Positions 42,510-52,440 are shown, counted from the first letter of the stretch. The stretch: 64,000 nucleotides of DNA from Treponema sp. UBA3862 (GCA_002392405.1 DGGY01000036.1:57552-121551); one strand, 5' to 3'. Notes: generated by a model not told the origin, from the letters alone. Made by a program: numbers and translations.

Positions 42510-43436
42510 ATGACTGTTACTCTTAAAAATTCAAATTATGAAGTTGTAATCAATACTCACGGAGCTGAAATCAATTCTTTCAGAAGCGTAAAGGATGGAA
42601 CAAAATACGTATTTGAAGGTCCTGAATCTGTATGGAAGTTTCATGCACCGGTTCTTTTTCCTCATGTAGGACGCATAAAGGACGGTTTTTATACATACGG
42701 CGGAAAGGAATATCATCTCGTAAACAACGGTATGAGCCGCGATCTTGAGCATAAAATTATTGAACAGTCGGAAACTGCCGCAACTTTTGAACTTACAGAA
42801 AGCGAAGAAACAAAAGATAAATTCCCGTGGAAGTTTTCACTTAAGACTCATTATGAACTTAAAGACGACGGACTTGTTTTTACAACAACCGTAACTAATA
42901 CAGATTCTTCAACCATGCTTTTTTCAATCGGAAGCCATACTGCCTTCTGCTGTCCCCGCAACACTGATCCGGAAGGAACAACTAACGCTGATTACCGCTA
43001 TGAATTTGAAAAGAAAGAGCCTTTGACAACTGTTCTCTTAAACGATGCAGCCCAGCTTGCTGTTGATGAAGAGGGAACTGCCCCTGTTACAAAACTTTAC
43101 GGTGAAAAAGAAGCAGGAATAATTCCGATTAATGCTGAAGGTTTTGGAAACGGTCACTTCTTTACAAAAATCACTTCTGACTGGGTAGGTCTTAGAAATA
43201 CAAAGGACGGAAGTCTTGTAAAGGTAAACACTAAGGGCTATCCGTACGTAATGGTATGGCAGGGCGGAAAGGGAAGTGAAGGTGCTTCTGGAAACGGTTT
43301 CAACTGCATTGAACCGTGGTATGGAACTGCAGATGCAGAAAACACTGAGCATGAGTGGGAAGAAAAAGCCGCTCTTTTAAGCCTTGAGCCGGGAAAGAGC
43401 TTTACTGCAGATCAGAGCATTACAATCGAAAAATAA
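42510..43436 (+). CDS. aldose 1-epimerase family protein (LacX-like)
   Basis: A protein of 308 residues. A beta-sandwich mutarotase fold is suggested by INTHGAEINSFRSVKDGTKYVFEG, HAPVLFPHVGRIKDGFYTYGGKEYHLVNNGMSRD, the catalytic-type His in SIGSHTAFCCP, and FNCIEPWYGTAD (acid/base Glu). It interconverts alpha and beta anomers of a sugar or sugar phosphate. GGAG lies 7 nt upstream. It is a single gene, convergent with the GGDEF/EAL gene at 43451, with a 14-bp gap and no obvious terminator. Confidence 0.88.
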   Translation: MTVTLKNSNYEVVINTHGAEINSFRSVKDGTKYVFEGPESVWKFHAPVLFPHVGRIKDGFYTYGGKEYHLVNNGMSRDLEHKIIEQSETAATFELTESEETKDKFPWKFSLKTHYELKDDGLVFTTTVTNTDSSTMLFSIGSHTAFCCPRNTDPEGTTNADYRYEFEKKEPLTTVLLNDAAQLAVDEEGTAPVTKLYGEKEAGIIPINAEGFGNGHFFTKITSDWVGLRNTKDGSLVKVNTKGYPYVMVWQGGKGSEGASGNGFNCIEPWYGTADAENTEHEWEEKAALLSLEPGKSFTADQSITIEK

Positions 43437-43450
43437 GCGCGTTAAGGCAT

Positions 43451-45724
43451 TTATTTTAAATAGAGCGTTTCATATTCACGGATAGGAAGCGCACGGGCCC
43501 AGTAAAAACCCTGAAAGAGCTGACAGTTCATCTGAGTCAGGGTTTTGAGCTGGGTTTTTGTTTCTACACCTTCTGCGACCGCATCCATGTTTAAGTCAGC
43601 TGCCATATTGAATATTGACTGAAGAATAATCCTGTTTTTTTCAGAAAACTCTTCATCTTTCAAAAAGTCTGAATCTATTTTAATTCCGTCTACATCAAAG
43701 TTTTTGAGCATATTTAAGGATGACCAGCCTGAGCCGAAATGATCTACGTAAACTTTAAATCCCGCAGCTTTAAGGCGGCTGAAGATTTTTAAGGCTTCTT
43801 CAGGTTTTGCAGCGAGTGCTTTTTCCTGGGATTCTATGTGAAGGTTTTCCGGAGGAATCTGGTATTTTGCAGTCAGATCTATGAGGGTCTGAGGAATGTC
43901 TATATAGAGAAAGTCTTTTTCCGAAACGTTTATGCTGATAAACCGGTCGGTAAAGCCTCGTTTAATCCAGTCCTTGAGTTTTTTTGCTGCAAGGTCCCAG
44001 ACATATATGTCCAGTTTGTGGATGAGTCCGGCATTTTCCAGTGCCCCGATAAAGCCTGACGGATAAAGCATCTGTTCACGCGGATGTTTCCAGCGGACTA
44101 AAGCTTCTGCCCCAAGGGATTTTCCGTCTTTGTTTATAACCGGCTGAAGGTGAATGTCAAACTGCATGTCGTCGAGGGCTGTTTCAAAGTCGTTGATTAT
44201 GTTTTTTTCAGCGAGAAGATGGTCCATCATGGTTGAATCATAGTATGAAAAAATCTTCTGATAATCATTTTTGATTGCATCCATGGCAAGTTTTGCCTTG
44301 TCGTAAATAATCTGGATGTTTTCGTGGCGGTTGTAGATTTCATATACGCCGGCAGAGATCGACATGTGATAAACGCCGTTTGCAGTAAGTGTACTTAAGT
44401 CTTTATAGGCATCTTCAAAGATTTCAGGTTTGAAGTCAGTTTTTTCCATCAGAATTGCAAATTTATCATCTGCAAGACGCCCGTTTATGTTCTTTTTGTG
44501 GGCAAATTTTACCATCATCATGGCCTGGGTCTTTAATACTTCATCTCCCCATTCTTCTCCGTAAATATCGTTTATAAGACGGAAATCTTTTATGTTTGAG
44601 CAGATTATCATCGGGTTCTTGAAATAGTTTTCTGTAAGTGCTGTCTGTGCTGCTTCAAAAAAGCCTGAACGGTTCAAAAGCCCTGTCAGCGTGTCATGAG
44701 TTGCAATATACCTGCGGTGCTGTGATTCTGCAATTTCTTCAGTTTTGTCTTCGAGTTTTAAGTAAGAGCCGATAAAGGAATTTTTAATGTAAAAGTCCTT
44801 GTATTCGGTTATGTAATGATGGTTTTCTCCGTTTTCAAGTTGCAGAGTAAGTTCTTTAGGATGTTCTTCAAGATAAAATACCCTGAACTGCTGGAGATAA
44901 TCATTAAAATCTTTTTTTCTTGCACTGAAAACTTCTTTTGCGGCTTTGTTTGAATATACAAGTCTTCCGCTGTAATCAAAGCATAAAATTGCGTCGGTAA
45001 TTGTTTCGTTGATTGAGGAAAGTGGCGTAAGAATCAGCTGTGACTGATAGTAGGTACTTGTGTAGTTAAAAACAGGATAAGTAAAGGCGGCCAGAAGGAA
45101 AATTGAAATATCAAGCGGAACGCTCATTGTATAGCAGATGTAATCGGTAATCATGATGATGGTGTAGACTGCAATGATGGTTATGCTTGTATTTTTGAAG
45201 GCTGTTGAGGATCTGAAAATGTTTACACACAAAAGCATGAAGGTTAAAAGTGTTACTATGTAGCTGTACCCCATATGAACGAGGTTTCCTGTAAGGTAAT
45301 TAACTGCCCAGTAAGAATAGCCTAAAGACGTAAAGCCCTGTTCAATGTCAAAAATGAACAGTGTCTTAAAGTTCATGAGAATTAAGGCGCAGTCGGCAAT
45401 ACAGCAGAGTAAAAGCAGAACTGAAAGCGGACGGAGTTTTCTGGACATATTTGTGTAGGCAAGGGTGAAAATGAAGACTGCATAGACACCTATGGCTGTT
45501 CCTGTCAAAAACAGTGAATAGAACAGCATTGCACTTCCGCGGCTTTGTGAATACAGGAAACAGATGTAAGCAACGATTAAATGAACTATTACATGAAGGG
45601 TAAAAATCGTATGCTTTTTGACGCCGTTTTTTGTTTTATGAACTTTATAAATCAGAAAAACGAGCAGGGAACAGAAAATCAGGCTGAATGCTGAATAAAG
45701 ATGTATGATTAAATCAAGATTCAT
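43451..45724 (-). CDS. membrane GGDEF/EAL protein with degenerate active sites
   Basis: A protein of 757 residues. It has seven or so N-terminal membrane helices (about 1-225, a 7TM sensor type as in some histidine kinases) and a PAS-like region (about 235-340). The GGDEF domain has ADDKF in place of GGDEF. The EAL domain keeps EALVRW but has HIESQEKAL where ExTE is expected and VDHFGSGWSS where DDFGTGYSS is expected, so one metal-binding Asp is His. Both catalytic activities are probably lost, leaving a sensor or c-di-GMP receptor. It is a paralogue of the gene 12 nt upstream (45737-48010). Confidence 0.88.
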   Translation of the reverse strand: MNLDLIIHLYSAFSLIFCSLLVFLIYKVHKTKNGVKKHTIFTLHVIVHLIVAYICFLYSQSRGSAMLFYSLFLTGTAIGVYAVFIFTLAYTNMSRKLRPLSVLLLLCCIADCALILMNFKTLFIFDIEQGFTSLGYSYWAVNYLTGNLVHMGYSYIVTLLTFMLLCVNIFRSSTAFKNTSITIIAVYTIIMITDYICYTMSVPLDISIFLLAAFTYPVFNYTSTYYQSQLILTPLSSINETITDAILCFDYSGRLVYSNKAAKEVFSARKKDFNDYLQQFRVFYLEEHPKELTLQLENGENHHYITEYKDFYIKNSFIGSYLKLEDKTEEIAESQHRRYIATHDTLTGLLNRSGFFEAAQTALTENYFKNPMIICSNIKDFRLINDIYGEEWGDEVLKTQAMMMVKFAHKKNINGRLADDKFAILMEKTDFKPEIFEDAYKDLSTLTANGVYHMSISAGVYEIYNRHENIQIIYDKAKLAMDAIKNDYQKIFSYYDSTMMDHLLAEKNIINDFETALDDMQFDIHLQPVINKDGKSLGAEALVRWKHPREQMLYPSGFIGALENAGLIHKLDIYVWDLAAKKLKDWIKRGFTDRFISINVSEKDFLYIDIPQTLIDLTAKYQIPPENLHIESQEKALAAKPEEALKIFSRLKAAGFKVYVDHFGSGWSSLNMLKNFDVDGIKIDSDFLKDEEFSEKNRIILQSIFNMAADLNMDAVAEGVETKTQLKTLTQMNCQLFQGFYWARALPIREYETLYLK

Positions 45725-45736
45725 TGTACTGCTCCT

Positions 45737-48010
45737 TTATATCTCTTTTTCCCTCAGGATTGCTTCAAAATCCCTGACAGAAACAGGTTTTGAATACAAA
45801 AAGCCCTGGAATACATCACAGCCCAGAGCTTTTAAGTATTCTGCCTGAGCCGGCTCTTCTACACCTTCGGCTATAACTTTTATGTTCAGTTCTTTGACCA
45901 TTTTTACGATTGAACGGAGGATTGTTTTGCTGCGTTCTTCATTTTTTGTCTGCTGCAGGAAAGTCATGTCGATTTTTAAGACATCGATGTTTACGTTTTT
46001 AAGCATGTTCAGTGATGAATAACCGGAACCAAAATCGTCCATCTCAATGATAAAGCCTGCTTCCTGAAGCTGTGAGAGAATCTTTTTATGCATGTAAAGG
46101 TCGTGCATCAATACGGTTTCTGTTATTTCAAGCCGCAGAAGGGAAGGATCAATTTCGTATTCATTTATAAGGGATGTAAAGACTTTGTATATATCTACAT
46201 GATAAAAATCCCTGGCTGAAATATTTACGGCTATGTAATGGTTAAGTCCGAGTTTCTGCCATTTTGCAAGTGTCTTAGCCGCCAGAGTCCAGATATACTT
46301 GTCCAGTTTGTAAAGATAGCCTGTTTCTTCGAGGACAGGAACGAAGGAAGAGGGATTGAGGATTCCTTTTTCCGGGTGTATCCAGCGTACAAGGGCTTCC
46401 GCTCCGATGATTTTTTCTGTAGAGGTGTTTATCTGCGGCTGGAGATACATTTTGAACTGTCCGTCTGCCAGAGAATCTTCGAATGCGGCAATTATGTTTT
46501 TGGTTTCGAGCAGGGCAGCAAGAAGTTTTGTATCATACCAGGCGATTGAAACGGCGTAGTTTTCACTTATATTCTTGATTGCAAGGTGCGCCTTGTCGTA
46601 CATGGAACTTACTTTTTCGTACGGATCAGAAATCTCATAAACGCCCATGAAAACGTGGAGGCGGTAGTTTACTTCAGCCGTAAATGACTGGATTTTTTCG
46701 ATTATCTCAAGGAACTGGTCGTGATTAAAGTATTCTTTTTTTATCAGGATTGCAAAATGGTCGCCTGAAATTCTGCCAAGGAGGGCATCTGGAATTCCCT
46801 GCTCTGTCAAAACCTTTGCCTGGTGTTTTAAAAGCTCGTCTCCGAAGTGAGAACCGAATAAGTCATTTATAAGCTTAAAGCTTGAGATGTTTGTGCAGAT
46901 GAGGCAGCGTTTTGTATCGGGATCATTTCTGATTATGCTTTCTGCTTCAAGATAAAAAGATTCCCTGTTGAGGAGGCTTGTAAGTGCATCGTGTGTTGAG
47001 TGGTGCTGTTCTTCTTTTACGGCTTTTAATTCTTCCGTAATATCAGAAAGCCTTATACTGTACCCTAAGAGTTTGTCGTTTGCATCTTTCATGTACGAAA
47101 ACTCTTCTGCAAGGGTAATTTCCTGTCCGTCTTTTTTCAGGTTAATGTTTCTTATGATGAGTTCCCGGTGAAGGTTTAAAAGATCGTCAAGTTCATTTTT
47201 GATTTCTGAAGGTGACGGAAAATAAAGGCCGGCACTTTTATTCGAATAGATGCATTTTTTTTCATCGTCAAAACAGATGATTGCGTTGTTGAGGTTTTCA
47301 GAAACCAGCTGCATCATCGTATTTTCAATCCGGCGAGGCAGGGAAAAAATTGTAAAATATGTCGCTGTAAGTGAGAGGGAGGAGTAGAAAAGCATTGAAA
47401 AATCAAGCTGCATTTTTGTCAGGAGAAAGCCTGCATTTATGATGATTACAAAAACAAAGACTGAAACTACAGAAATGTATTTCTGGCGGTAGAATTTATT
47501 TGTAGTAACTGCTTTTACAGTCAGTACGGTTATCGAAAGAATTACAAGAATATAGCAAAACAGCAGGTGAAGTGTAAAAGGGGTATGATATGAAGGCGCC
47601 CAGTAAAAAAGGCTGCCGTCAGAATAAAAGGGATTAAGGGTAAAAATATTGTGAAAAACTGTGTTTAGAAGCAGCGAAATAGTATCGTAGAGAATAAAAA
47701 TTCCCCAGACTCTGGCAAAATTAAGAATCAGCTTTTTCCTGCGGTTGATTTCTGCCAGTTCAAAAACAAAGTTTAAAAAGAAAATGACAATCCAGTGAAT
47801 GCTGGCGTAATAGAGGCTGCTTAAAACGTAGGCGGATGTTTCTTTTGTCTGAACAAGGGAAAGGGAGTAGAAGATGATGGAAAAAATTCCATTAAGGTTG
47901 AGGGCAAGTAAAATCCTGGCTATGTCACTTTTTTTCTTTTTCAAGAAAATGCAGCAGGCTCCGATCAGCACTATAAAGATTGCCGACAGAACCAGGAATG
48001 TTGTTTTCAT
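45737..48010 (-). CDS. membrane GGDEF/EAL protein, probable phosphodiesterase
   Basis: A protein of 757 residues from ATG 48010. AAGGAG is 10 nt upstream; a GTG three codons earlier would be almost inside that site. About seven membrane helices (1-230) are followed by a PAS-like segment, then GGDEF with SGDHF (degenerate), then an EAL domain with all key residues: EALVRW, VNISARDF, LEITETVL, MDDFGSGYSSLNMLK and EGVEEPAQ. It should hydrolyse c-di-GMP but not make it. It has the same length and architecture as the downstream degenerate copy and lies 12 nt from it, so the pair is a tandem duplication. Confidence 0.9.
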   Translation of the reverse strand: MKTTFLVLSAIFIVLIGACCIFLKKKKSDIARILLALNLNGIFSIIFYSLSLVQTKETSAYVLSSLYYASIHWIVIFFLNFVFELAEINRRKKLILNFARVWGIFILYDTISLLLNTVFHNIFTLNPFYSDGSLFYWAPSYHTPFTLHLLFCYILVILSITVLTVKAVTTNKFYRQKYISVVSVFVFVIIINAGFLLTKMQLDFSMLFYSSLSLTATYFTIFSLPRRIENTMMQLVSENLNNAIICFDDEKKCIYSNKSAGLYFPSPSEIKNELDDLLNLHRELIIRNINLKKDGQEITLAEEFSYMKDANDKLLGYSIRLSDITEELKAVKEEQHHSTHDALTSLLNRESFYLEAESIIRNDPDTKRCLICTNISSFKLINDLFGSHFGDELLKHQAKVLTEQGIPDALLGRISGDHFAILIKKEYFNHDQFLEIIEKIQSFTAEVNYRLHVFMGVYEISDPYEKVSSMYDKAHLAIKNISENYAVSIAWYDTKLLAALLETKNIIAAFEDSLADGQFKMYLQPQINTSTEKIIGAEALVRWIHPEKGILNPSSFVPVLEETGYLYKLDKYIWTLAAKTLAKWQKLGLNHYIAVNISARDFYHVDIYKVFTSLINEYEIDPSLLRLEITETVLMHDLYMHKKILSQLQEAGFIIEMDDFGSGYSSLNMLKNVNIDVLKIDMTFLQQTKNEERSKTILRSIVKMVKELNIKVIAEGVEEPAQAEYLKALGCDVFQGFLYSKPVSVRDFEAILREKEI

Positions 48011-48158
48011 TACAGCCACTCTCCTTAATAAAAATCCAATACTCTTAGTTTTGTATCGTATTACTTCAATTATAAGGCAGGGAGGCTTAAAAAGCGAAAT
48101 ATATAAACATATATAATGAAAAAATATTACGGGGCGCAGTGTCTGCAGAAGAAGTGAC

Positions 48159-49181
48159 TTAAAACCTTTCTTTTATGTCTTCCAGAACTTTTAAATCCCT
48201 GATGGCGTCTTCTAAGGGACTTACGAGCTCGCTCTGACCGCTTAAAAAATCCACAGCATTTTCAATCATTCCGCTGAAGTAGCCGCTTTTTTTTGGTAAT
48301 CTGATTTTCTGTTTTGTAAGTGAATAAAAGCCCGTGTAAAGGCGGCTTTCTTCCCTGAGATAGAGTTCTGAAATCCCGTTTCCGATGCAGAACTTACCCA
48401 GTGTGCCTAAGGCCTCAATTCTGAATTCAAAAAACTTTGAACGGCCGCTCATGGCAATTTCAATATGCGGGATTTCTGGAGTCGTGTATGAGGCACTGAA
48501 ATTTCTGACACAGCCTTTTTCGTCACGGTGGATTCCAGATACTTCCGGACTTCTTAGTTCTACTCCAAACAGAAAACGTACGATATCTACAAGATGTGTG
48601 CCGTCGTGAAGAAGACTGTAGGCTCCGTCTTTTTCAAATTCTTTTCCGTAGACCCTTAAGCCTGAGTCGAGCTCGGCGCGGACAGTCTGGATTTCTCCGA
48701 TTAAAGGAATCCATTTTCTGGCTGCCATGTAATTTCTGTCAAATCGTCTTTCGTGGTTTACCATTACAGGGACATCATTGATTCTTGCACATTCTGCTAT
48801 TTTTTCTGCTTCAGCTGAATTGAGTGCAACAGGCTTTTCCAGGATTACAAGGCGGGGTTTATATTCAATTGCGCGGATGCATTCTTCAAGATGACCGTCT
48901 TCATTGACGCAGACGTCGATTATATCAAGTCCTTTTACTTTTTTATAAAGCATTTCACTCGATGAGAAGGTGAGCACATTTTTATTGCCTTTTTTGACAT
49001 ATTTCTGCCACTTCTCAAGGCTTTCTTTGTCTTTGTCGCAGGCACACTTAAGTTCAATCTGCTTATTGTTTAAAAGCGCCATTGTGTGGCTTGCAGGCTG
49101 TTCTCTTTTTCTGTCAAAGCCGAGTGTAAAACCAATTCTTCCTGTGCCGATTATGGCGGCCGTGTACTGTTTATTTCCCAT
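48159..49181 (-). CDS. Gfo/Idh/MocA-family oxidoreductase
   Basis: A protein of 340 residues. Rossmann start AAIIGTGRIGFTLGFD (GxGRIG), the EKP motif in RLVILEKPVALNSAEAEKIA (active-site Lys region), and the HERRFDRNY/GAYSLLHDGTHLVDIVRFL segment with catalytic-type Asp and His. It is an NAD(P)-dependent dehydrogenase of sugars or sugar derivatives; the substrate is unknown. It is a single gene, followed downstream by the GGDEF/EAL pair after a 139-bp gap and divergent from the Mrp gene. Confidence 0.87.
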   Translation of the reverse strand: MGNKQYTAAIIGTGRIGFTLGFDRKREQPASHTMALLNNKQIELKCACDKDKESLEKWQKYVKKGNKNVLTFSSSEMLYKKVKGLDIIDVCVNEDGHLEECIRAIEYKPRLVILEKPVALNSAEAEKIAECARINDVPVMVNHERRFDRNYMAARKWIPLIGEIQTVRAELDSGLRVYGKEFEKDGAYSLLHDGTHLVDIVRFLFGVELRSPEVSGIHRDEKGCVRNFSASYTTPEIPHIEIAMSGRSKFFEFRIEALGTLGKFCIGNGISELYLREESRLYTGFYSLTKQKIRLPKKSGYFSGMIENAVDFLSGQSELVSPLEDAIRDLKVLEDIKERF

Positions 49182-49329
49182 ATGTCTTATTATCGGCTGA
49201 TTTTAACAGGAAAAGTAAATCTGATGTATTTTTTATAAGGCAGTTTTTTTTGTGGAGATAATTCCTCAAGAAGTTTTTTTTTAGTAGAATATGGATATTA
49301 AACAAGGGAAAAATTAATGAGGTATATTT

Positions 49330-50157
49330 ATGGCAGAATCGGGATGTACTCATAACTGTTCAACCTGCAGCTCAAACTGCAGCTCAAAAGATTTGAAATT
49401 TCATCTTAATCCGAAAAGCACTGTTAAGCATGTAATTGGAATTGTTTCAGGTAAGGGCGGGGTAGGAAAATCTCTGGTTACATCCCTGCTTGCTTCAAAA
49501 ATGAATAAAAAAGGTTACCGCCCTGCTGTTCTTGATGCTGACATTACAGGTCCTTCTATTCCTAAAAGCTTTGGCCGTACGGGTGAGCGCGTTTTCTGTG
49601 ATGAAAACGGACTTATTACTCCTGAAACGACAGAGTCAGGAATCCAGCTTATGAGCATGAACTTTCTTCTTGAAAATGAAACTGATCCCGTTGTATGGCG
49701 CGGTTCGATGATAAACGGCTTTGTTAAAAAATTCTGGGAGGAAGTACTCTGGGATAATGTTGACTACATGTTTGTTGACATGCCTCCTGGAACCGGGGAC
49801 GTTCCTCTCACTGTTTTTCAGAGCATTCCGCTTGACGGCATAATCATAGTTTCAAGTCCTCAGGAACTTGTCCGCGTAATCGTTGAAAAAGCAGTAAAAA
49901 TGGCAGCCGTGATGAAAGTTCCGGTTATCGGCCTTGTTGAAAACATGAGTTATGTTGAATGTCCTGACTGTAAAAAGCAGATTAAGATTTTCGGTGAAAG
50001 CCATGTTGATAAAATTGCAGAAGAGTATCACATTCCTCTGCTTGCGCGCATCCCTGTAAGTGCAGAGATTTCTTCAAAGGTAGATTCAGGCTGTGTTGAA
50101 GACATTGAAGCTGATTTCCTGGATGCTGCTGCCGCAATAGTTGAAAAATCGCTGTAA
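49330..50157 (+). CDS. Mrp/NBP35-type P-loop ATPase, iron-sulfur cluster carrier
   Basis: A protein of 275 residues. The N-terminal Cys cluster CTHNCSTCSSNC (residues 6-17) resembles the NBP35 ferredoxin-like region. The deviant Walker A is SGKGGVGKS, the Walker-B-like site is VLDADITGPSIPK, then VDMPPGTGDVPLT, and a C-terminal CPDCKK holds the bridging Fe-S ligands. It assembles and transfers 4Fe-4S clusters. The short MRP N-terminal domain (DUF59) is absent, as in NBP35/ApbC-short forms. GAGGT lies 6 nt upstream of the ATG. Confidence 0.93.
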   Translation: MAESGCTHNCSTCSSNCSSKDLKFHLNPKSTVKHVIGIVSGKGGVGKSLVTSLLASKMNKKGYRPAVLDADITGPSIPKSFGRTGERVFCDENGLITPETTESGIQLMSMNFLLENETDPVVWRGSMINGFVKKFWEEVLWDNVDYMFVDMPPGTGDVPLTVFQSIPLDGIIIVSSPQELVRVIVEKAVKMAAVMKVPVIGLVENMSYVECPDCKKQIKIFGESHVDKIAEEYHIPLLARIPVSAEISSKVDSGCVEDIEADFLDAAAAIVEKSL

Positions 50158-50180
50158 AATACAGCCTCGTTTAATCCGTT

Positions 50181-50220
50181 AAAAAAATAAGCCCCTGCAG
50201 CGTTTTTCTGCGGGGGCTTT
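50181..50220. terminator. bidirectional terminator
   Basis: AAGCCCCTGCAG (50189-50200) with CTGCGGGGGCTT (50208-50219), loop CGTTTTT. The minus strand reads into a run of T (from AAAAAAA at 50181-50187), so it chiefly serves the minus-strand ankyrin-like gene, but it also ends the Mrp transcript. Confidence 0.75.
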
Positions 50221-50236
50221 GTCTGTCCGGCGTCTT

Positions 50237-51238
50237 TTATTTTGCAGCCAGCTCTGTTCCAGTGTCTTTAACCGGCGTGTATTTTATTGTAATAAGCTGT
50301 GTTAAATCTTTAATCTGAAAATCAACGTTTTCAAACCTTGAATCAGGGTTTGAAACAATCAGGAAGGTATTACCGTTGTAGTTAAAGTCATCGCATCCGT
50401 TGATGCAGACCCACTGCCATGGAGCGAGGCGGCTGTTTCCTGTCTGGCCGATTAAAAAGTAGGCGTCAGAAGATTCTGCGCAGTATTTCAAGTACATGGT
50501 GATTTCTTCAGGTTTGTAGAAAACGCTTATTTCATTTTTTATTCCAAGCTCACTGAAGGCATAGGTAAGGGTTTCAAAATTGAACTGTGCCTGAGTGCGG
50601 CCGTATTCATCAGTTGTAATAAAAAGATCGTTTGAGTTTAAGTCCTGTGGCTTTAAGAACGGATAGATGGTTGAAGCTACCTGGAAAAAACAGAAATAGA
50701 AGTTTCCGATGTTTCCGAAAGTCCTGTCCACAAATTTAAATGGCTCAGAACCTGCTGCTTCGAGTGCTTTTCTTGCGGCGAGTGCTTTTGAAGCAGTGCC
50801 TTCAGGAATTACCTGGTTTGTAACAAAGCGGTAAGTAGCAAACTGTGTCATCTGAACCGGAGTTGTCTCCTGTTTTTCTTCCCTGCGGTTAACGTCAGGT
50901 TTGTATTTTAAGAGAACTTCAATTTTATCAGCGCTGACAGTGTAGGCAAGCAGGTGAAGGAGAGAGATGTTTCCTGCAGCGGGTTCATCAAGGTTAACGC
51001 CTTTTGAGGAAAGAAGTTTGCAGGCTTTTTCAAAGTTTTTTGTCGAAAAATATGCAAGTGAGAGCTGGACAGTCAGTCCGGCTGGTGTTTTCTGAGTTAA
51101 GTCCTCTGTTTTTACGAGCTTTGAAAAGGTTTTATAATCATCATTTAAAGCAGCATCAATAAGCGGAGGAAATTTTGACTGGGCAAAAACTCCTGCGGCA
51201 AGAAAGAGTGCAAGAAGTGCAGTAAAGAACTTTTTCAT
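50237..51238 (-). CDS. secreted ankyrin-repeat-like protein
   Basis: A protein of 333 residues with a signal peptide (MKKFFTALLALFLAAGVFAQ). Residues about 25-135 read like three ankyrin-type helical repeats (PPLIDAALNDDYKTFSKLVK; ACKLLSSKGVNLDEPAAGNISLLHLLAYTVSADKIEVLLKYKPDVNRRE). The remainder (about 170-333) is of unknown fold. It is probably periplasmic. It runs convergent with the Mrp gene and is divergent from dus. No enzymatic motif is seen; the ankyrin call rests on the pattern LLxxGxxxN only. Confidence 0.65.
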   Translation of the reverse strand: MKKFFTALLALFLAAGVFAQSKFPPLIDAALNDDYKTFSKLVKTEDLTQKTPAGLTVQLSLAYFSTKNFEKACKLLSSKGVNLDEPAAGNISLLHLLAYTVSADKIEVLLKYKPDVNRREEKQETTPVQMTQFATYRFVTNQVIPEGTASKALAARKALEAAGSEPFKFVDRTFGNIGNFYFCFFQVASTIYPFLKPQDLNSNDLFITTDEYGRTQAQFNFETLTYAFSELGIKNEISVFYKPEEITMYLKYCAESSDAYFLIGQTGNSRLAPWQWVCINGCDDFNYNGNTFLIVSNPDSRFENVDFQIKDLTQLITIKYTPVKDTGTELAAK

Positions 51239-51344
51239 AATGTGGAACTACTCCCGTATTTTAAAAATAATAAAAATATTATACTATTTTTTCAGCTGAC
51301 TCTCTAGTGTGCAGTGCGGTGCTGAAAAATTTTAAGGAAAACCG

Positions 51345-52334
51345 ATGAAAACAAAACTTATTCTTGCGCCTATGGCAACTCTTTCGCATGAAGCCTTCCG
51401 CCGCTGTGTTGAAAGGTTTGGCGGCTGTGATGAATATTTTAACGAAATGATAAATGCAGGCTCTCTTCTTCATCAGGGACCCTTTGAGAAATATTATCTG
51501 ATGAGTGGTCCTGTGCCTGAAAAAATGGTCTGGCAGATTACGGGAACCCGCGCAGATTATATGGCAAAGGCTGCCTCTGTCCTTGCTGAACTTGAAGGTG
51601 CTGGAATTGATATAAACATGGGCTGTTCTGCCCCTCAGATTGTCTGTACGGGAGCCGGAATTTCGTGGATGACAAAGCCTGTTTCAGAAACTCAGGAAAT
51701 GGTCCGTCAGGTAAAAAGCGCCCTGGAAAATGCTTCAAAAGACGGTAAAAAAGCGCCGAGACTTTCTGTAAAACTCAGACTCGGGGGAGAGGATTTTACT
51801 GACAGAGGCTTTTTTGAGTTTACGGATATGCTTGTAAGCGAAGGAGTTGAACTTTTAACGCTGCATCCGCGCACTCAGAAGGAAAAAACAGCAAGACATC
51901 TTCCGCGATATGAGTATGTAGAAAAACTTGCGCTGCGATATCCTTCAATGCCTGTATACCTTAACGGTGAGGTAAAGGATAAGGCAGGTTTTGATTATGC
52001 CTTAAGCAAAGCGCCTCACGCCTCAGGTGTAATGATTGCCCGCGGAGCAGCAAAGATGCCGTGGATTTTTGCAAAACTTTCAGGGACGCTTGAAGACAAA
52101 GAATATGACATGCAGCAGACGGCACTGGATTTTATTGACGATATTGAAGAATGCCAGCCCCCTGAGTTCTGGCCGACCCGTCTTCAGAGGTTTTTTACCT
52201 GGTACTGTCAGAATTTTTCGTTCGGGAATTATTTTAAGACACAGATGCTCAATTCAAAAGACAATGAGGATGCAAGGGCGCGGATTCACCAGTATTTTGA
52301 AAAATGCCCTGACGACCGCTTCCGAAGGCTTTAG
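51345..52334 (+). CDS. tRNA-dihydrouridine synthase family protein
   Basis: A protein of 329 residues. FMN-barrel landmarks: LAPMATLSHEAFRRCVERFGGCDEYFNEMINAGS, DINMGCSAPQIVCTGAGISWM (the NMGC Cys is the conserved catalytic-type residue, although the usual Pro after Cys is Ser), KLRLGG, LLTLHPRT and VYLNGEV..GVMIARGA. It reduces uridines in tRNA using FMN and NAD(P)H. AAGGAAA 8 nt upstream supports the start. The family member (DusA/B/C) is not determined; the shift from GCP to GCS is unusual. Confidence 0.88.
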   Translation: MKTKLILAPMATLSHEAFRRCVERFGGCDEYFNEMINAGSLLHQGPFEKYYLMSGPVPEKMVWQITGTRADYMAKAASVLAELEGAGIDINMGCSAPQIVCTGAGISWMTKPVSETQEMVRQVKSALENASKDGKKAPRLSVKLRLGGEDFTDRGFFEFTDMLVSEGVELLTLHPRTQKEKTARHLPRYEYVEKLALRYPSMPVYLNGEVKDKAGFDYALSKAPHASGVMIARGAAKMPWIFAKLSGTLEDKEYDMQQTALDFIDDIEECQPPEFWPTRLQRFFTWYCQNFSFGNYFKTQMLNSKDNEDARARIHQYFEKCPDDRFRRL

Positions 52335-52411
52335 TTTTTTTTATGTTCCGTCCGCCTGCAGCCGCACTTTTTGTGAGTGTTCTTTTATTGTTCAGCCCTC
52401 TTTTTTCTGTC

Positions 52412-52440
52412 TTTAAAAATACCGTTTTTTATGCTATCGT
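52412..52440 (+). promoter_or_regulatory. candidate near-leaderless promoter of the lolA-like gene
   Basis: TTTAAA (52412-52417), 17-nt spacer, TATCGT (52435-52440), 7 nt to ATG 52448. No ribosome-binding site is visible. The hexamers are weaker than those at the HAD and carD genes. Confidence 0.38.
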
